Positions 45,878-54,534 are shown, numbered from the stretch's first letter. The stretch: 64,000 nucleotides of DNA from JALSHZ01 sp964439815 (GCA_964439815.1 CAYTPO010000142.1:1-64000), one strand, 5' to 3'. Numbers and translations are program-made. Notes: generated by a model not told the origin, from the letters alone.

Positions 45878-45910
45878 AGCACGCCATCAAATCAGGTTTG
45901 ATGGCGTGCT
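45878..45910. repeat. Strong inverted repeat after the DUF2892 gene
   Basis: Perfect 14-bp arms AGCACGCCATCAAA (45878-45891) and TTTGATGGCGTGCT (45897-45910), loop TCAGG, 15 bp after the stop codon. No T-tract follows, so it is either a transcript-stabilising hairpin or a weak terminator. Confidence 0.7.
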
Positions 45911-45995
45911 GGGCAGGCAATCCTGTACAAAACAGTGGATTACCTGTCTGGTGCCACCTCATGCCCCTTGGCTCGACCCCCTGAGCAGTAATGCA

Positions 45996-46652
45996 TCACG
46001 CCACGGGCAATAGCCGGGAAAAATCCCCTACCGCAATAAAATCACCCTCCGGCCTCGGTGCCTGTTGTGAATCAGGCTGCTGTATCGAGCGCAGATGGCG
46101 TATGCCTGCAATTCTTGCCGACTCGAGTACAGTGTGGCTGTCATCGATCAACAAGGTGCTGTCGACGTCGAAAGGCTCCACAGCCTTCACCTTTTCCCAG
46201 AAGGCGGGGTCTTCCTTTGGCAGCCCCAGATCATGGGAACAGATCATGGCATCAAAATAGGTCTCCAGGCCTGTCTGTGCCATTTTCAGGGAAAGGCTCT
46301 TCTGGTGTGCGTTGGTTACCAGCACAACCCGCTTGTCTGATGACCTGAGTGCCTTCAGAAAACCGCTTGCTCCTGGCCTGATTGCAATCAGGTGTTCGAT
46401 ATCACGCTTGAGCGCAGCAATATCCAACTCCAGCGCATCACTCCAGTAATCGATGCAATACCAGTTCAACGTCCCGGTAATGGCCTGGTATTTTTCTTCG
46501 AGCACACGTCGTGCCTCATCCAGAGCCATGCCGTGCTGGCCGGCATACTTTTGTGGCACATGTTCAAGCCAGAAGTGGTTGTCGAAATGGAGGTCCAGCA
46601 GGGTTCCGTCCATATCGAGAAACACAGTTCTGATTGCTTTCCAATCGATCAT
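45996..46652 (-). CDS. yrfG: GMP/IMP nucleotidase, HAD family (YrfG-like)
   Basis: 218 residues from the ATG at 46652. HAD motif I FLDMDGTLLDLHFDNHFW, motif II VVLVTNAHQKS, the Lys in GLPKEDPAFWEKV, and motif IV LLIDDSHTVLESA. TLNWYCIDYWSDAL is typical of YrfG, which dephosphorylates GMP and IMP. Starts two bases after the phosphoesterase gene ends, so the two probably form an operon. Confidence 0.88.
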   Translation of the reverse strand: MIDWKAIRTVFLDMDGTLLDLHFDNHFWLEHVPQKYAGQHGMALDEARRVLEEKYQAITGTLNWYCIDYWSDALELDIAALKRDIEHLIAIRPGASGFLKALRSSDKRVVLVTNAHQKSLSLKMAQTGLETYFDAMICSHDLGLPKEDPAFWEKVKAVEPFDVDSTLLIDDSHTVLESARIAGIRHLRSIQQPDSQQAPRPEGDFIAVGDFSRLLPVA

Positions 46653-46654
46653 TT

Positions 46655-47212
46655 TCAGGCTGCCTGGCCATCCTGTTCCGCAAACTGGATCAGCTCCACA
46701 TCCCAATCGATATTGGTCAATGTCAGCACCACACAAGCCGGGCCACCATGATTACGGACATAACCCGCTGCGCCCGGATTCAATACCCAGGTGTCCCCAT
46801 CAGCATCCCAGACCTGACGATGGGTGTGACCATAGATCACCATTCTCGCCTCGGGATGAGCCGCACGCAGTTCACCATGATCCGGGTTATTGCCGAAGCG
46901 ATGACCATGTTCGACCATGATGAGACCCCCGGGCACGGAAATATGCGCAATTGCCGGCAGGTTGTTTACCACAGCCGAATCATCGATTGGCCACAGCGCC
47001 GCATGATCGTTGTTTCCGGCAATCGCAACCACATGATCATTCACCTGCTTGAGTTCATCGAGTACCGATGCCGCGCAGATATCACCAGCGTGTATGACCG
47101 CATCGCAGCCAGCCGCTACCTCTGCAACACGCTGGTCCAGATTTGCGTGTGTATCGGAGACCACCGCCACACGCAGCGACTGCTTGCCATCCCCAAGTTC
47201 AAAATATTCCAT
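46655..47212 (-). CDS. YfcE/MJ0936-type metallophosphoesterase
   Basis: 185 residues from ATG 47212 (an in-frame TTG at 47227 is less likely). The calcineurin-fold metal ligands are complete: VVSDTHANLD, VIHAGDICA, AIAGNNDHA, MVEHGHRF and VIYGHTHRQVWD, then VLNPGAAG. Substrate unknown; relatives cleave phosphodiesters. Confidence 0.88.
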   Translation of the reverse strand: MEYFELGDGKQSLRVAVVSDTHANLDQRVAEVAAGCDAVIHAGDICAASVLDELKQVNDHVVAIAGNNDHAALWPIDDSAVVNNLPAIAHISVPGGLIMVEHGHRFGNNPDHGELRAAHPEARMVIYGHTHRQVWDADGDTWVLNPGAAGYVRNHGGPACVVLTLTNIDWDVELIQFAEQDGQAA

Positions 47213-47250
47213 AGCCCGCTCTGTCAAATAGATTCATGATAAAAAAGTTG

Positions 47251-47373
47251 GGTAACTACTCAGCTACTGCTTGTCCGAACTACTCGCCGAGCAACTACAA
47301 AGCTGGTAACTACTCAGTGAGTAGCCGGTATTTGCCGTAGCTGCCCGGACTTCAGGAGCAAGCCGAGTAGCCA
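47251..47373 (+). repeat. ACTACTCAG-type repeat cluster, copy 2
   Basis: Four AACTAC motifs at about 47254, 47279, 47293 and 47309, two of them inside the longer GGTAACTACTCAG (47251, 47305). The segment 47308-47351 aligns with 8135-8178. It fills the gap between the phosphoesterase start and the Cys-cluster gene terminator. Confidence 0.7.
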
Positions 47374-47375
47374 TA

Positions 47376-47416
47376 AAAAATCAAAAGGCTACAACCCTGA
47401 ACAGGTTGTAGCCTTT
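47376..47416 (-). terminator. Rho-independent terminator after the Cys-cluster gene
   Basis: 13-bp perfect stem (47384-47396 / 47404-47416; AAAGGCTACAACC and its complement), 7-nt loop; on the minus strand it is followed by TTTTGATTTTTT. Ends the transcript of the gene at 47436. Confidence 0.88.
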
Positions 47417-47435
47417 CACGTTACAGGTTTCGCTA

Positions 47436-48398
47436 TCAGATAACGGTCAGACTGCCATCATCATCGTCATTTCCGTCCTTCTCCACCGATGCAAACTGCG
47501 CTGCCTCTTCCACCCTGGCCTGCTCCAACACGTCACGCTGACGCTGTATCTCCTCTTCACGACGCCTCTTCCACTCCTCCTTGCGCACGGCAACCCGCTG
47601 TTCACGGGCACCCTCTTTCACCCGGATACGCATCTCGCCAAACAATACCTGCTTCAGGAAACGCATGCTGAAGACCAGCAAGTTTTCGTCTGAAGAGAGA
47701 ACCGTGGTCATCTCGTCGGGCGGAACATCAAAAATATTCTGAAATCCGGGAGTCTGCACAAACTTTCTGAAGCTATCCATATCATAACTACACATATCGA
47801 ACAGCTGCAGGCTACGAGCTGAAGGCGAACCGACAGTAGGCCCCGAGGTGCGTTTCTTGATGACCACATCCATCCATTCCCGATTGGCTTCCTGGTAGTC
47901 GGGGATACCCTGCTTGTCGAGATAGTCGCGCACCGTCTGCCTTACCGGTTCTTCATGGCCTTTGCAGTGATCTTCCCTGACGACAAAGAAAACCTCTTCA
48001 ACCCTGGGCTCATCAATCTTCCGCATGGCCATGTTACCCAACGCGTAATAACGACAGGCCACGGGTCGATCTTCATAGACGCGACAGCCATCGTCCGACA
48101 GAAAGGTACAGCAAGATGATTTACCCGCCGTGGCCAGTCTCAGACCCGGCATGCCATGCTGATCCATCTCGAAAGGGACGGTGTAGCGTGCAACAAACTC
48201 GGCGGAGGTCATCTTCAACCGCCTTTTCAATCTTATGACGTCATAGGGGGTAAGTTGAATGTCACTCTGCTTGCAGCATGCGTTGAAACACGACACCCCT
48301 GGATGACAGTCAAACTGGAATTCCGCATCCAGAGACAGCTCCCGTGGCTGCACAGGACTCTGGTTTGGAATGCTATCCCTGATGTCATCAAAATCCAC
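47436..48398 (-). CDS. YkgJ-type cysteine cluster protein
   Basis: 320 residues from a GTG with GAAGGGAG upstream. The N-terminal half carries the Cys cluster: GVSCFNACCKQSDIQ, SSCCTFLSDDGC and RPVACRYYALG, eight or more Cys likely binding zinc or an Fe-S cluster. The C-terminal 80 residues are a charged Arg/Glu coiled coil ending in an Asp run. Family function is not established. It is the next gene downstream of aprA on the same strand, though an aprA terminator lies between. Confidence 0.8.
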   Translation of the reverse strand: MDFDDIRDSIPNQSPVQPRELSLDAEFQFDCHPGVSCFNACCKQSDIQLTPYDVIRLKRRLKMTSAEFVARYTVPFEMDQHGMPGLRLATAGKSSCCTFLSDDGCRVYEDRPVACRYYALGNMAMRKIDEPRVEEVFFVVREDHCKGHEEPVRQTVRDYLDKQGIPDYQEANREWMDVVIKKRTSGPTVGSPSARSLQLFDMCSYDMDSFRKFVQTPGFQNIFDVPPDEMTTVLSSDENLLVFSMRFLKQVLFGEMRIRVKEGAREQRVAVRKEEWKRRREEEIQRQRDVLEQARVEEAAQFASVEKDGNDDDDGSLTVI

Positions 48399-48440
48399 TC
48401 ATACTCCCTTCATCATGAGATACCGAGATCGAAACTTTTT

Positions 48441-48477
48441 ACCTGAATCCGAGAATTAACCTTGGCTTCAGGTGCTC
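48441..48477. repeat. Short form of the CCTGAATCC repeat
   Basis: ACCTGAATCCGAGAATTAA begins like repeat copy 1, and the segment ends GGCTTCAGGTGCTCAG; ACCTGAA/TTCAGGT are inverted ends. The tail TTCAGGTGCTCAG is identical to bases 8408-8420 next to ribBA. About 35 bp further GCAACTACGCAG resembles the other repeat family. Confidence 0.6.
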
Positions 48478-48621
48478 AGTGAGCAGGCTTGAGCGGCAGC
48501 AACTACGCAGATAGCTTCTGCCCCCCCCCAGATCAAGCGGTGTATTTCACCCGATCTGCGGGAAAAGTGCAAAGAATTATACAAAAAGCAGGGGAACTGG
48601 ATTGGGAACAGCCATTACCAA

Positions 48622-48654
48622 TAAAAAAAGGCCGGACATCCTGGATGTCCGGCC
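48622..48654 (-). terminator. Rho-independent terminator after aprBA
   Basis: GGCCGGACATCC (48630-48641) pairs with 48643-48654; on the minus strand a run of seven T follows. It lies 30 bp beyond the aprA stop. Confidence 0.92.
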
Positions 48655-48684
48655 TCGGGCATTTCAGGCTCCCAGTACTCCACG

Positions 48685-50658
48685 CTATATGGAATCAGGC
48701 CCCATGTGACCCATACCTTCCGCCTCGGTCTCGGGGTTATAACTGATCAGGCATTCCCACTTCACCTTCTTCAGGCTCCACATACCGGTTTCCTTGTCGT
48801 AGGTGCTGTTGACGAAGCATTTCCAGTTGTCATCATCCACGGCCAGAAAGTCCGTGCGGTAGAAGTACCCCGGATAACGGGTCTCTTCACGGAACTGGAT
48901 GTGCTTCATGTGCGCCGTGGCGGCCAGGATACGGTGGTGATTCTCCCAGGCACGCAGCAGTTCATGCAGGTCTTTTGCTCGCGTTTTGGTGGCATCTTCA
49001 CGCAACATTTCCAGTTTGCGCTCGGCGACTCCCAGCATCACCGCGTTGGTCTGGTACATGGTGGAGACGCCAGCCACATATTCATCCATGATTTTCTGCA
49101 GACGGAACTGCAGCATCCTGGGCGTAATGTAGTTGGGATTGACATCAATGGCTGTGGTGTAGTCCTTGTGCTCCAGAAAGGTTCTTACCGGAGCATAGAT
49201 TTCTTCCACGATCTCATTTACCGGACGATCCAGCTCGCGTTTCACGTCCTTGGTATCGATGACATATTTGACCATCGCCTTGGCGGCAATCCGTCCTTCG
49301 GTAAAGGAGCCCGAGCTGAATTTGTGGCCTGAGGCGCCGACACCATCACCAGCTGTAAACAGACCATTGACCGTAGTCATGCGGTTGTAACCCCAATGGT
49401 AATGATCCGGTGAGCCTGGCAGATCTTCGGGACCCGATACCCAGATCCCAGCGCAGCCTGCGTGGGAACCCAACAGGTACGGTTCGGTAGGCATCAGTTC
49501 GGATACGTCCTTGTCGGGCTCGATATTTTCCCCTGCCCATACACCGCACTGCCCGATGGTCATGTCGAGAAAGTCTTCCCATGCTTCGGCTTCAAGGTGC
49601 TTGATCTCCTTGGGCGTCATGTTCTTCGCCAGGTTGGCCATGGCAGTAGGCGTGTCTATGAAGATCGGGCCACGACCTTCCTTCAATTCCTTCATCACGA
49701 GGTGGTTGCGCAGGCAAGTCCCCATATGGAACCCTTTTGCATACTGCGAGGCATTGACGTTTTCAAGCTCCTTGTAGTTCTTTTCCTGGTAGTCTTCGCC
49801 AAAGGCGTTGGTGGATTTGGCCTTGAACAGAAGAAACCAGGCGCCTACGGGTCCGTAACCATCCTTGAAGCGGGCGGGCACGAAGCGGTTTTCCATCAGG
49901 GTCAGTTCTGCACCAGCTTCTGCGGCCATCGCGTAGGTGGAACCGGCGTTCCAGACGGGGTACCAGGCACGCCCCATACCTTCGCCCACCGAGCGGGGAC
50001 GGAAGACATTCACGGCACCGCCACAGACTAGCAGGCAGGCTTTGAATCTGTAGATGTAGACCTTGTCTTCACGTACCGAGAAGCCGGCGGCTCCAACTAC
50101 GCGAGTAGGGTCATTCTTGTCATTGAGCAATTTGACGATAAAGACGCGTTCCTGGATGTTTTCTGCGCCCAGAGCCTTCCTTGCGGCTTCTGCAACGATC
50201 CATTTGTAGGATTCGCCATTGATCATGATCTGCCAGCGACCGGAGTTGACAGGCGTACCGCCCTCTTTCAGGCTCTTGTCTTCTTCGCCTTCCTTCTTCC
50301 AGATTGGAAGCCCCCATTTCTCGAAGTTGTGAACAGAATCATCGACATGACGGCCCACATCGTAAACCAGATCTTCACGCGTCACCCCCATGAGGTCGCC
50401 ACGGACATAGCGCACATAATCCGCAGGATCATTCTTGCCCATATAGGTGTTGATGGCTGACAGACCCTGTGCAACTGCACCGGAACGATCCAGGGCAGCC
50501 TTGTCGACCAGTTTCACGCTGATGTCATGGCCGTCAGCCTTGGCGGCGTCTGTCCAGCGTTTGAGTTCGAAGGCACATCCGCAGGCAGCCATGCCGCCTC
50601 CAATCAGAAGGATGTCTACTTCTTCCTCAACAACATCTGGGTTGCCGAATCCGCTCAT
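48685..50658 (-). CDS. aprA: Adenylylsulfate reductase, alpha subunit
   Basis: FAD subunit of dissimilatory APS reductase; in sulfur oxidisers it forms APS from sulfite and AMP, releasing two electrons. 657 residues. The FAD-binding start is DILLIGGGMAACGCAFELKRW (about 14-33), with LVDKAALDRSGAVAQGLSAIN and GENIEPDKDVSEL; the capping domain and the C-terminal AprB-contact segment are present (DNWKCFVNSTYDKETG). GGAGAGA precedes the ATG. Follows aprB by 52 bp and ends at a strong terminator. Confidence 0.97.
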   Translation of the reverse strand: MSGFGNPDVVEEEVDILLIGGGMAACGCAFELKRWTDAAKADGHDISVKLVDKAALDRSGAVAQGLSAINTYMGKNDPADYVRYVRGDLMGVTREDLVYDVGRHVDDSVHNFEKWGLPIWKKEGEEDKSLKEGGTPVNSGRWQIMINGESYKWIVAEAARKALGAENIQERVFIVKLLNDKNDPTRVVGAAGFSVREDKVYIYRFKACLLVCGGAVNVFRPRSVGEGMGRAWYPVWNAGSTYAMAAEAGAELTLMENRFVPARFKDGYGPVGAWFLLFKAKSTNAFGEDYQEKNYKELENVNASQYAKGFHMGTCLRNHLVMKELKEGRGPIFIDTPTAMANLAKNMTPKEIKHLEAEAWEDFLDMTIGQCGVWAGENIEPDKDVSELMPTEPYLLGSHAGCAGIWVSGPEDLPGSPDHYHWGYNRMTTVNGLFTAGDGVGASGHKFSSGSFTEGRIAAKAMVKYVIDTKDVKRELDRPVNEIVEEIYAPVRTFLEHKDYTTAIDVNPNYITPRMLQFRLQKIMDEYVAGVSTMYQTNAVMLGVAERKLEMLREDATKTRAKDLHELLRAWENHHRILAATAHMKHIQFREETRYPGYFYRTDFLAVDDDNWKCFVNSTYDKETGMWSLKKVKWECLISYNPETEAEGMGHMGPDSI

Positions 50659-50710
50659 TGTTCTCTCCAGGTAAGGTTGGTTCTTCGATATTTCTTGATC
50701 AGATCAGTGT

Positions 50711-51175
50711 TCAGCCGGCACGAAATTGTGACATGTCACAACTGTGTGTGCCTTTGGTGAACAGGGTCGAGTGGTCAGCGATTTCCTCCAGGACTGCATC
50801 GTTCTCGCCACCATAGGGATCAGCTGAACCTTCTGGCGTGGTACGAATGGGAAATTTGAATCGCTTCATGTTGCCATTGCGGAATTTAATGGTCCAGATG
50901 ATGGAGTCTGTGCCTCGCAGAGGCTGGACACTGCCCCCCATCGGTACCACATCGGCATAGGAGCGACATTCAATGGCATTCTGTGGACAGATCTTGACAC
51001 AGCTGTAGCACTCCCAGCACTGTTCCGGTTCCTGGTTGAACGCTTTCATTGCATGGCCAGTCTCGGAGCCATCCGAATCGAGTTTCATCAGGTCATGCGG
51101 GCAGATGTACACGCACGCCACTCTATCCTGCCCCTTGCAACCATCACATTTATCGGTACGTACGAACGTAGGCAT
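50711..51175 (-). CDS. aprB: Adenylylsulfate reductase, beta subunit
   Basis: Iron-sulfur subunit that carries electrons from the AprA flavin. 154 residues. Eight Cys for two [4Fe-4S] clusters lie in CDGCKGQDRVACVYICPHD (about 10-28) and CWECYSCVKICPQNAI (about 53-68). The tail after residue 100 (NMKRFKFPIRTTPEGSADP) is the arm that wraps around AprA. AGGAGGTG gives a perfect Shine-Dalgarno. Neither aprM nor qmoABC, the usual electron-transfer partners, is next to it. Confidence 0.97.
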   Translation of the reverse strand: MPTFVRTDKCDGCKGQDRVACVYICPHDLMKLDSDGSETGHAMKAFNQEPEQCWECYSCVKICPQNAIECRSYADVVPMGGSVQPLRGTDSIIWTIKFRNGNMKRFKFPIRTTPEGSADPYGGENDAVLEEIADHSTLFTKGTHSCDMSQFRAG

Positions 51176-51380
51176 GGGTTTACACCTCCTGGTTGTCTAA
51201 AATCGAGTCACCGAGCATCTTTGCAGGCTTCCCTTCCCCGATAGGTTTCCTGCTTGCGCAAGCCGACCAGGCTGCAGGTCTTCCTGCGGGAAAACGCAAG
51301 GTTAGTCCCTTCAATGCCTAACCTCAAATATGTAAGTTTATGCAAGCTATAAACCGAGCTTATGAATCCATTGAAAAGAC

Positions 51381-51540
51381 TCTGAATCCGAAAGTTGGAC
51401 AAGATTAAAAGGTGCAAGAGGTTGGTTTCGCGGTAGTTTCAAGGATTTATCACCTCACCTGCAGGCCGAGCGGGTATTTCTTGATCCGCTATGGAATCGA
51501 GAGCTTGTGCCAGTCGCCTCATTCAAACCCCGGACTCAGA
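51381..51540 (+). repeat. 160-bp dispersed repeat, copy 3
   Basis: 160 bp bounded by TCTGAATCCG and CGGACTCAGA (inverted, one mismatch). Shares TTGGTTTCGCGG, GAGCGGGTATTTC, CCGCTATGGAATC and GAGCTTGTGCCAG with copy 1 at the same offsets. Confidence 0.78.
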
Positions 51541-51558
51541 AAGCACAGAGCAAAAACG

Positions 51559-51587
51559 AAAAAAGGCCAGCAAAGCTGGCCTTTTTT
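51559..51587. terminator. Bidirectional rho-independent terminator
   Basis: Perfect 13-bp palindrome AAAAAAGGCCAGC (51559-51571) / 51575-51587 with an AAA loop, T-tract on either strand. Serves the leftward GlyGly-CTERM gene. Confidence 0.88.
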
Positions 51588-51601
51588 CAATCCTCATCAA
51601 A

Positions 51602-53116
51602 TCAGTGGCGTCGACGACGCAATCCGAGGAAGCCGAATCCAGCGAGCATCAGCCCCATGGCACCACCACCGCCACCACCACTGGAAGAAGTATCATCCGT
51701 TGTTGGCGTGGTAGGTGTAGTTGGCGTAGTCGGGGTAGTAGGTGCCGTAGGTGTGGTTGGTGTCGTGGGGGTGGTTGGCGTAGTCGGGGTGGTTGTATCC
51801 TTACCGAGATCAGCCGGTGCCACACATTTGCGCAAAGCGATACCAGACAGCGCTACAAGATTGTAGTTATCTTCCTTGATGTTGCTGTTTCTGACCTCAA
51901 GAGTCGCCTTGTTGCCGGGCTCGGGATCAACCTGCAGGCTGATCTGATGCCATTGGTCCGTTGTCTTGTCTTCAACCAGAGTAAACACGGGTGACGTGGC
52001 AGAGCCGGCCACCAATGTAATTTCAGCATCATCTCCACCAGTTCCAATAACTTCCGATACCGGAGCAGGATTGGAAACCCACACCTCAAACTGGTATTTG
52101 GCTTTGGGATCAAGCCCGGAAACCGTTTGCATCCAGATTCCGGGACCACCTGACACACCAGCACCGGATGCCAGGAGGTAGCCCGGCGCCTTGTCCAACG
52201 CAGGAATATCACCCGCCTTCTTGGCGCCTGGGAACGGATATTGGAAATGAGACAGGTCTGTAATCGTGATATTACTGGCCGGCGCAACACCAGGTGCCGC
52301 AGCAATCTCGGTCACCAGCGCAACCTCCTTGTAATTGGCAAAGGTGTTGTCTCCCACGAATTTGTAGTCACTCTTGAAGGATTTGGCGATGAGGCTATTG
52401 GGAGGTAGCGGGGTAGTCTTGCCATCGGCACCTTTAGGCAGAGCACCATGTGGTGTTGAGAAATCACCATTAACCACCTTATTGGTGGTATCCGGTACTG
52501 TCCCTTGAGGACAAACCGATGCATGGGCAGATGGGGCTGATGGCAATATGAAGGTTGCGGAATCCGTCTTGCCGTTCATGTCTGCAGTCGAGGTAAAGGG
52601 CCCCTTGTTTGCAGTACCCACATCAACGGTGACGTCATAACGAACAATAATGGAAGAATAGGGAGACAGCTTCTCCTTGTCTGCGAAAATCTTGTCGCCC
52701 TTGTCAGCTCCGGTTGCTACCCCGGCAAAACCAGGATTCAACGTCAGGGTTGCATTCTGAAAATTGGCCTTGGGTTTTTTTGTGCTGTTCTCATCCTGTA
52801 CCACCTCATCCAGAATGGTCAGATTCTCGACCTTTACCGAATTGCGGATCGCTGCAGGAAAACTGTTCTTGATGGCGTCTGTAATCTGTACTTCCACAGC
52901 TGCAGGAGGCGTTCCCGTCGCGGGAATGGTGTCGTCATTAATGATGCGTTGCTGTATAGAGAAAGTATATTTCGTTCCGACGGCTGTAATTGGTCCCTTC
53001 ACCTCACGCAGAAACTGCAAGGCAGCATCGACATCCATACTGAATGTAAGGCTGGAAACAGCCAGAACACCTGCTGCCAATGGAGTGAGTGAGAAAAACT
53101 TGCGACTTTTCGACAT
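51602..53116 (-). CDS. Secreted protein with TPT repeat stalk and GlyGly-CTERM sorting signal
   Basis: 504 residues from the ATG at 53116 (AAGGTAA upstream). Signal peptide to about VDA. The extracellular part has a first beta-rich domain (about 30-190) and a second lectin/carbohydrate-binding-like domain (about 220-430; NGDFSTPHG, GIWMQTVSGLDPKAKYQFEVW, WHQISLQVD). A Thr-Pro-Thr repeat stalk (about 437-470) follows. The end SSSGGGGGG, hydrophobic helix, LRRRRH is a GlyGly-CTERM signal, processed by rhombosortase in other gammaproteobacteria. Likely a surface or type II-secreted protein; ligand unknown. Confidence 0.8.
   Translation of the reverse strand: MSKSRKFFSLTPLAAGVLAVSSLTFSMDVDAALQFLREVKGPITAVGTKYTFSIQQRIINDDTIPATGTPPAAVEVQITDAIKNSFPAAIRNSVKVENLTILDEVVQDENSTKKPKANFQNATLTLNPGFAGVATGADKGDKIFADKEKLSPYSSIIVRYDVTVDVGTANKGPFTSTADMNGKTDSATFILPSAPSAHASVCPQGTVPDTTNKVVNGDFSTPHGALPKGADGKTTPLPPNSLIAKSFKSDYKFVGDNTFANYKEVALVTEIAAAPGVAPASNITITDLSHFQYPFPGAKKAGDIPALDKAPGYLLASGAGVSGGPGIWMQTVSGLDPKAKYQFEVWVSNPAPVSEVIGTGGDDAEITLVAGSATSPVFTLVEDKTTDQWHQISLQVDPEPGNKATLEVRNSNIKEDNYNLVALSGIALRKCVAPADLGKDTTTPTTPTTPTTPTTPTAPTTPTTPTTPTTPTTDDTSSSGGGGGGAMGLMLAGFGFLGLRRRRH
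51695..51798 (-). repeat. 9-bp tandem repeat encoding the TPT stalk
   Basis: Degenerate minisatellite of about eleven GGNGTNGTN units (plus strand), each coding Thr-Pro-Thr on the minus strand, with one Ala-containing variant. In-frame 9-bp units could change copy number without breaking the gene. Confidence 0.8.
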
Positions 53117-53481
53117 GGAATTACCTTTAGTACAGAAATGTTTATAGTGTGGTATCAATCTGGAGAATCCGTGGCAGCGTACCCAATATAAAGCCACCTT
53201 CAGACCACGGGTTCATGGCGCGACCGGGTTTTGAACTCCAGATCCAGCAAGCCCTGCTGAATTCTTCATGCTGCCCTGATATATCGGGCATTTCCCTGAT
53301 CGTAGCACGGTGCGACAACCCAAAACTGTGACGCAGTTGCAAGCACACCTGACTATGGCGTCTGCGACAGAAAAAAAGAGAAGCTTTACTTCAATCCAAT
53401 TGATTATAGTGCAAACCGCCCACTGTCGTAACTTCACATAGGAAGACAGAGCTACCATACATAACATTCATTTCCCAGTAC
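53117..53481. other. Intergenic region between pyrD and the GlyGly-CTERM gene
   Basis: 365 bp with no supportable gene. It includes a near-palindrome GCCCTGATATATCGGGC (53273-53289) and a loose hairpin around GTTCA...TGAAC (53210-53236). No terminator with a T-tract is seen after pyrD. Confidence 0.5.
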
Positions 53482-54471
53482 TCATGCAAGCAACTCCCTG
53501 ACGATCCCGGGCCCCCGATAGACAAAACCGGAATACACCTGCACCAGGTCCGCACCACTTTCGAGCTTCAACTGCATATCCTGTGAAGAGAATACACCTC
53601 CAGCCGCAATCAATGCAGTCTCCCCTCTCAGATGCTGTCGAAACATGGACAGCACCTGCGTCGACTTGTCCAGAAGCGGTTTCCCGCTAAGCCCACCAGC
53701 CTCTTCCCCATGCACCATTCCCTGCACACCGTCGCGAGTTGCAGTTGTATTGGTCGCGATAACGCCGTCGATGTCCAGTTGGTTGAAGGTGTCGGTCATA
53801 ACCTCGATTTCACCTTCATCGAGATCGGGCGCTACCTTGACGACCAGGGGAACATACCTGGATGTTTCCTCGTGCAACTGCATTTGCCGTGCCTTCAATG
53901 GCTCCAGTAAAGCACGCAACATTTCGCTTTTCTGCAGGTCTCGCAAACCGGGGGTATTGGGGGAAGAGATGTTGACAGTGATGTAGTCGGCCAACGGGTA
54001 GGACTTGTTCAAGCCAATGAGGTAGTCATCAACGGCCCTTTCGACAGGCGTATCGAAATTCTTGCCAATATTGATACCCAGAATCCCTTGGTAGCGACGC
54101 CTGGCAGCATTCTCGAGGAGGTGCTCGATCCCCTTGTTATTGAATCCCATGCGGTTGATGATCGCTTGTGCCTCAGGCAATCGAAACAACCGCGGCCGGG
54201 GATTACCGGGCTGAGGACGCGGCGTAACCGTCCCTATTTCGACGAAACCGAAACCCAATCCACCCAACGCATCGATGTAGTCACCATTCTTGTCCAGCCC
54301 CGCAGCCAGACCGAGAGGATTGGCAAACTCCAACCCCATCACTCTCCTCGGGCCGCCATGCCAGGCCAGCGGTTTCTTGCGCAATGGAGACAATTTGAGT
54401 GCGGCGAGCGCCACGTGATGTGCCGTCTCTGGAGGTAACGCGAATAACAGGGAACGAATCAGGGCATACAT
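53482..54471 (-). CDS. pyrD: Dihydroorotate dehydrogenase (quinone)
   Basis: Class 2 membrane-associated enzyme of pyrimidine synthesis, oxidising dihydroorotate to orotate with quinone. 329 residues. The N-terminal hydrophobic quinone-site helices (MYALIRSLLFALPPETAHH), GLAAGLDKNGDYID, TVNISSPNTPGLR with the catalytic Ser, and the FMN phosphate site IAAGGVFSSQD are present. Confidence 0.96.
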   Translation of the reverse strand: MYALIRSLLFALPPETAHHVALAALKLSPLRKKPLAWHGGPRRVMGLEFANPLGLAAGLDKNGDYIDALGGLGFGFVEIGTVTPRPQPGNPRPRLFRLPEAQAIINRMGFNNKGIEHLLENAARRRYQGILGINIGKNFDTPVERAVDDYLIGLNKSYPLADYITVNISSPNTPGLRDLQKSEMLRALLEPLKARQMQLHEETSRYVPLVVKVAPDLDEGEIEVMTDTFNQLDIDGVIATNTTATRDGVQGMVHGEEAGGLSGKPLLDKSTQVLSMFRQHLRGETALIAAGGVFSSQDMQLKLESGADLVQVYSGFVYRGPGIVRELLA

Positions 54472-54534
54472 GGACCACGCCCCCCGCTGCAGACGCGCAG
54501 TACCTGCCAGTCTCTGGATCCGGAGCTGGCGCGG

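Larger units (their letters stand above)
51176..51601. other. Intergenic region upstream of aprBA
   Basis: 426 bp. From right to left: the terminator of the GlyGly-CTERM gene (51559-51587), repeat copy 3 (51381-51540), then about 205 bp that must hold the aprBA promoter. A weak TTTATA with TTTCAA 17 bp away lies near 51345-51375 on the minus strand; I do not call it as a feature. Confidence 0.55.

Noticed and set aside
47251..47373. Possible CRISPR array from repeated ACTAC motifs
   Set aside because: Spacing is irregular (about 14-26 bp), the repeats are too short and degenerate, and there are no cas genes.
48521..48529. A run of nine C between aprA and the Cys-cluster gene
   Set aside because: Short homopolymer outside any gene or recognisable promoter; could be a phase-variable tract or a sequencing artefact, but there is nothing to support a role.
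53200..53240. GTTCA...TTGAACTCC segment resembling a tRNA T-arm
   Set aside because: No acceptor, D or anticodon stems can be built around it, so no tRNA is called.
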